DNA from: an uncultured Bacteroidia bacterium
GTDB taxonomy: Bacteria > Bacteroidota > Bacteroidia > Bacteroidales > UBA932
Direction of reading: 5' to 3'
Assembly: GCA_902773925.1 (NCBI GenBank)
Contig: CACYGI010000003.1
Span: 62,001-126,000 of the forward strand
DNA length: 64,000 nucleotides
A program made the position numbers and the translations under genes. The notes under the pieces are model-generated. The model did no database searches and had not been told where the DNA came from. It saw only the letters and a program-made list of their open reading frames with translations. How positions within the stretch are numbered: position 1 is the stretch's first letter; each line of letters starts with the position of its first letter. Below, one piece after another: positions 60,995 to 64,000 of this stretch.

Positions 60995-62872
60995 ATGGCA
61001 AACGAAATTGAAAACATGGAAGAGATCCAGAATCCCGTAGAAGAGGTAGTGGAGACTTCCGAAGAGACTCCGGTTGTTCTGCCGAAGTCCAAGAAGAGCA
61101 ACGCATCCGCGGACAACGCATCGTTCGATTGGGATGCATTTGAAAATGACGGCGCGACCAGCGCAGACAAGGCTGCAGACGAAGAGAGCTACGGCCAGAC
61201 TCTGTCACGCGTCAGTGAAAATGAAGTTGTCGAGGGTACCGTTACGGCCGTCGGCAAGCGCGAGGTGATCGTCAACATCGGCTACAAGAGCGAGGGCGTC
61301 ATCAGTATCAACGAATTCCGCTACAATCCCGAACTGGCAGTCGGCGACAAGGTCGATGTCTATGTCGAGAATGCAGAGGACAAGAAGGGCCAGCTGATCC
61401 TTTCCCACAAGCGTGCACGTTCGCTCCGTTCGTGGGATCGCGTCAACGAGGCTTATGACAAGGGTGAAATCGTCAAGGGTTACATCAAGTGCCGCACCAA
61501 GGGCGGTATGATCGTGGATGTGTTCGGTATCGAGGCATTCCTCCCGGGCAGCCAGATCGATGTCAAGCCTATCAGGGACTACGATATTTTCGTAGATAAG
61601 ACAATGGAGTTCAAGATCCTCAAGATCAACAACGAATTCCGTAACGTAGTTATTTCGCACAAGGCTCTCATCGAGGCCGAGCTCGAAGCTCAGAAGGCAG
61701 AGATCATGAGCCGTCTCGAGAAGGGCCAGATCCTCGAGGGTACCGTCAAGAACATCACCTCTTACGGTGTGTTCGTCGACCTGGGCGGTGTGGACGGTCT
61801 GATCCACATCACCGACCTGAGCTGGGGCCGTATCAACCACCCCGAAGAGGTCGTTTCCCTCGACCAGAAGATCAACGTGGTCATCCTCGACTTCGACGAT
61901 ACCAAGAAGCGCATCGCTCTCGGTCTCAAGCAGCTCTCGCCGCATCCGTGGGACGCTCTTGATCCGGACCTCAAGGTCGGTGACGTTGTCAAGGGCAAGG
62001 TCGTGGTCGTCGCTGACTACGGCGCATTCGTCGAGGTACAGCCGGGCGTAGAGGCACTCCTCCACGTCTCCGAGATGTCCTGGTCGCTCCACCTGCGCAG
62101 CGCACAGGATTTCTTCACCGTCGGCCAGGAAGTCGAGGCAGTCGTCCTCGCACTCGACCGCGAAGAGCGCAAGATGTCCCTCGGTCTGAAGCAGCTTAAG
62201 CCGGATCCGTGGGCTACCATCTCCGAGAAGTACCCCATCAACTCCAAGCACGTCGCTACTGTCCGCAACTTCACCAACTTCGGCGTTTTCGTCGAGCTTG
62301 AGGAAGGTGTTGACGGCCTGATCCACATCAGCGACCTGAGCTGGACCAAGAAGATCAAGCATCCTTCGGAGTTCACCTCCATCGGTGACAAGATCGACGT
62401 CGTCGTTCTCGAAGTCGACCCCGAAGGCCGCCGTCTCAGCCTTGGTCACAAGCAGCTTGAGGAGAATCCCTGGGACGAATATGAGACCCAGTTTACCGTT
62501 GGTTCGGTTCACGAAGGCGTGATTACTTCATTTGTTGAACGCGGTGGTGCAAATGTCCGCCTCGGCGACGGTATCGAAGGATATTGCTCCGCACGCAACC
62601 TTGCAAAGGCTGACGGTGCTCCCGCAAAGGTTGGCGAGACCCTGCCTTTCCGTATCGAGGAGTTCAACAAGGCTGTCCGCAAGATTACCCTTTCTCACCT
62701 GAAGACTTGGGACGAAGGTCGCAAGGAGAAGGCCGAGAAGGCTCCCGAAAGCGAGGAGAAGAGTACTCAGAAGGTAGTCAAGAAGATCAACGCAAATCAG
62801 GAGAAGACCACCCTCGGAGACATCTCCGCCCTTGCAGCTCTCAAGAGCGAGATGGAGAAGGGGCAGGAATAA
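60995..62872 (+). CDS. rpsA: 30S ribosomal protein S1
   Basis: A 625-residue RNA-binding ribosomal protein with an acidic N-terminus (about residues 1-65) and six S1 (OB-fold) domains at about 70-140, 155-220, 240-310, 325-395, 410-480 and 495-560, the third and fifth with the clear GVFVDLGG/GVFVELEE and DGLIHISDLSW patterns. A Lys/Glu-rich C-terminus follows. Since Bacteroidetes make little use of Shine-Dalgarno pairing, S1 is expected to matter for initiation here. Confidence 0.97.
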   Translation: MANEIENMEEIQNPVEEVVETSEETPVVLPKSKKSNASADNASFDWDAFENDGATSADKAADEESYGQTLSRVSENEVVEGTVTAVGKREVIVNIGYKSEGVISINEFRYNPELAVGDKVDVYVENAEDKKGQLILSHKRARSLRSWDRVNEAYDKGEIVKGYIKCRTKGGMIVDVFGIEAFLPGSQIDVKPIRDYDIFVDKTMEFKILKINNEFRNVVISHKALIEAELEAQKAEIMSRLEKGQILEGTVKNITSYGVFVDLGGVDGLIHITDLSWGRINHPEEVVSLDQKINVVILDFDDTKKRIALGLKQLSPHPWDALDPDLKVGDVVKGKVVVVADYGAFVEVQPGVEALLHVSEMSWSLHLRSAQDFFTVGQEVEAVVLALDREERKMSLGLKQLKPDPWATISEKYPINSKHVATVRNFTNFGVFVELEEGVDGLIHISDLSWTKKIKHPSEFTSIGDKIDVVVLEVDPEGRRLSLGHKQLEENPWDEYETQFTVGSVHEGVITSFVERGGANVRLGDGIEGYCSARNLAKADGAPAKVGETLPFRIEEFNKAVRKITLSHLKTWDEGRKEKAEKAPESEEKSTQKVVKKINANQEKTTLGDISALAALKSEMEKGQE

Positions 62873-62878
62873 TACCTG

Positions 62879-63715
62879 ATGGAATTCTCTCTCATCAACC
62901 TGGGGACGGCCTCGGCCAAACCTTCGGTAGATAAGTACCCGAGCGCCCACGTATTCAATATGCGGGGGCGCTTGTTTTTGGTCGATTGCGGTGAAGGCGC
63001 GCAGGTGCAGATGATGCGCTATGGCCTGTCTTCATTCAAGATGGACCATATTCTGATCTCGCACATGCACGGAGATCACGTCTTCGGCATTTTCGGCCTC
63101 CTTTCGACTATGGGAATGCTGGGACGCACGGCGCCTCTGACCATCTATGCCCCGAGGGATTTCGGCTCGATGCTTAATTTCTTCCTGGGGCATTTCGGCG
63201 AAGGCATCAAGTATGAGATAAGTCACGTGGTGCTGGGCGCCACATCTCCGGAGCTGATCTGCGAGACGCGGACGGCCGATGTGTATGCATTCCCGCTCAA
63301 TCACGGCATCCCCACTTTCGGCTTCCTTTTCCGTGAGAAATGGAAGACCTCGCCCCTCGCTCCGTATCCCAATTACTGCCGTAGTGCAGCCTATTGCAGC
63401 GATACGGCCTGGTTCCCGCAGCTTGCCGAATGGGTCCGTGGGGTGGATATGCTCTATCACGAGGCCACCTATACAGAGGATATGCGCGAGCAGGCCGTGG
63501 AGCGTTTCCACTCGACTGCCGCGCAGGCCGCGCAGGTAGCCCTCGAAGCAGGCGTTGGCAGGCTTATTGTAGGGCATTTCTCGTCGCGTTACAAGAATGC
63601 GGACGCATTGCTCGCGGAGGCCCGGGCAATTTTCCCCGAGACCTACGCCGCCCAGGAAGGCGCCCGGTTCCTCGTACCGCTCAAAAAATTTATCGATACA
63701 ACGGTTTCCAAGTAA
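62879..63715 (+). CDS. rnz: ribonuclease Z
   Basis: Cleaves the 3' trailer of tRNA precursors, needed here because the three tRNA genes do not encode CCA. 278-residue metallo-beta-lactamase fold enzyme with the HxHxDH motif in ISHMHGDHVFG, further metal histidines in NHGIPTFGF and VGHFSSRYK, and the family's AxDT-like SDTAWF. It starts 6 nt after rpsA and overlaps the next gene by one base. Confidence 0.95.
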   Translation: MEFSLINLGTASAKPSVDKYPSAHVFNMRGRLFLVDCGEGAQVQMMRYGLSSFKMDHILISHMHGDHVFGIFGLLSTMGMLGRTAPLTIYAPRDFGSMLNFFLGHFGEGIKYEISHVVLGATSPELICETRTADVYAFPLNHGIPTFGFLFREKWKTSPLAPYPNYCRSAAYCSDTAWFPQLAEWVRGVDMLYHEATYTEDMREQAVERFHSTAAQAAQVALEAGVGRLIVGHFSSRYKNADALLAEARAIFPETYAAQEGARFLVPLKKFIDTTVSK

Positions 63716-64000
63716 TGAAATCCAGATTCGCTCCACTTCGCCTTGCGCTCGTAGCGGCGCTGATGCTGCTCCCCGCGCTTGCAGGCGGCCGATTCGCCGC
63801 CCTGCGCGCACAGGATATTACCAACCCCAATGATACTTCGGCCTATGCGAAGCGGGTTCTCTCGCAGATAGAGAAGATCGGCCGGACGATGATTCTGATC
63901 AACAACCACTATGTCGATACCATCGCTCCGGAGCGGATGGCTGACGGCGTCATTGAGCGTATGGTGACTTCGCTCGACCCCCATTCCAATTATATCCCGG
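63715..64000 (+). CDS. S41 family C-terminal processing peptidase (partial, truncated by window end)
   Basis: 95 codons are visible. A signal peptide (LRLALVAALMLLPALA) is followed by the start of the S41 N-terminal helical domain: KIGRTMILINNHYVD and LDPHSNYI, the latter the common PHS(x)YI signature before the PDZ domain. The PDZ and catalytic Ser/Lys parts lie beyond the window. The ATG shares one base with the rnz stop codon. Confidence 0.85.
   Translation, partial: MKSRFAPLRLALVAALMLLPALAGGRFAALRAQDITNPNDTSAYAKRVLSQIEKIGRTMILINNHYVDTIAPERMADGVIERMVTSLDPHSNYIP

Noticed and set aside
1..64000. CRISPR arrays, insertion sequences, prophage genes
   Set aside because: No regularly spaced direct repeats, no transposase, integrase (other than the Xer-type recombinase) or phage structural genes were seen.

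Overview
The window is a gene-dense chromosomal segment of a Bacteroidota bacterium, most likely order Bacteroidales with a fairly high-GC genome (Rikenellaceae/Alistipes-like or a related uncultured lineage; the genus cannot be fixed from the sequence). Evidence: many promoters of the Bacteroidetes type (TTTG, 19-20 nt, TAnnTTTG), almost no Shine-Dalgarno sequences, and families largely restricted to the phylum (DUF4290, DUF5683, DUF3822, DUF4493, the rSAM/lipoprotein pair, a TonB-receptor/PnuT thiamine operon). No phage, insertion sequence or CRISPR array is visible.

Layout: 1-3.3 kb, minus-strand cluster hpt-adk-lipoprotein-radical SAM, then a truncated outer-membrane protein gene. 3.3-9.4 kb, a helix-hairpin-helix surface protein facing the minus-strand block parA-parB-DUF5683-lytic transglycosylase. 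9.5-15.7 kb, lipid kinase, rfbC/rfbD (convergent), DUF4290, ftsK, lolA. 15.7-16.6 kb, a gene-free, highly structured repeat region ending at rnpB (minus). 17-19.3 kb, pyrG and a glutamine cyclotransferase. 19.4-24.4 kb, a TPP-riboswitch operon: thiamine TonB receptor, PnuT, a BadF-type kinase, recR, mntP. 24.4-28.5 kb, corA with a long leader, tRNA-Leu, typA, yceD-rpmF, tRNA-Arg. 28.5-32.6 kb, exopolysaccharide export genes (phosphatase, tyrosine autokinase/co-polymerase, export lipoprotein). 32.6-37 kb, xerD-like recombinase, a second copy of the structured repeat, a DUF4493 lipoprotein, serS, ruvC. 37-46.7 kb, a large outer-membrane barrel, rluD-like, PASTA protein, rpmH, polA, an ECF sigma factor, rsmG, tpiA. 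46.7-51.2 kb, acyltransferase, PAS protein, SDR, a more AT-rich hydrolase gene, and tRNA-Asp with a duplicated 3' end. 51.2-57.2 kb, a minus block (unknown membrane protein, DUF3822, rsmD), then a plus operon nrnA-FKBP-FKBP-mazG-tcdA. 57-64 kb, prfA and an S9 peptidase (minus), then rpsA, rnz and the start of an S41 protease.

Most of the content is housekeeping: chromosome partition and dimer resolution (ParAB, FtsK, XerD), recombination (RecR, RuvC), translation (SerS, L32, L34, S1, RF1, RsmD, RsmG, TypA), nucleotide metabolism (PyrG, Adk, Hpt, MazG) and envelope biogenesis. Three things stand out. First, the radical SAM/lipoprotein pair at 0.6-2.1 kb is a candidate peptide- or lipoprotein-modifying system of unknown product. 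Second, two intergenic regions (15.72-16.58 kb and 33.55-33.86 kb, opposite orientation) share a conserved core inside nested inverted repeats whose arms differ between copies but stay complementary; this looks like an undescribed structured RNA or non-autonomous element. Third, the tRNA-Asp locus carries a 94-bp direct repeat holding the tRNA 3' end beside AT-rich, possibly acquired DNA.
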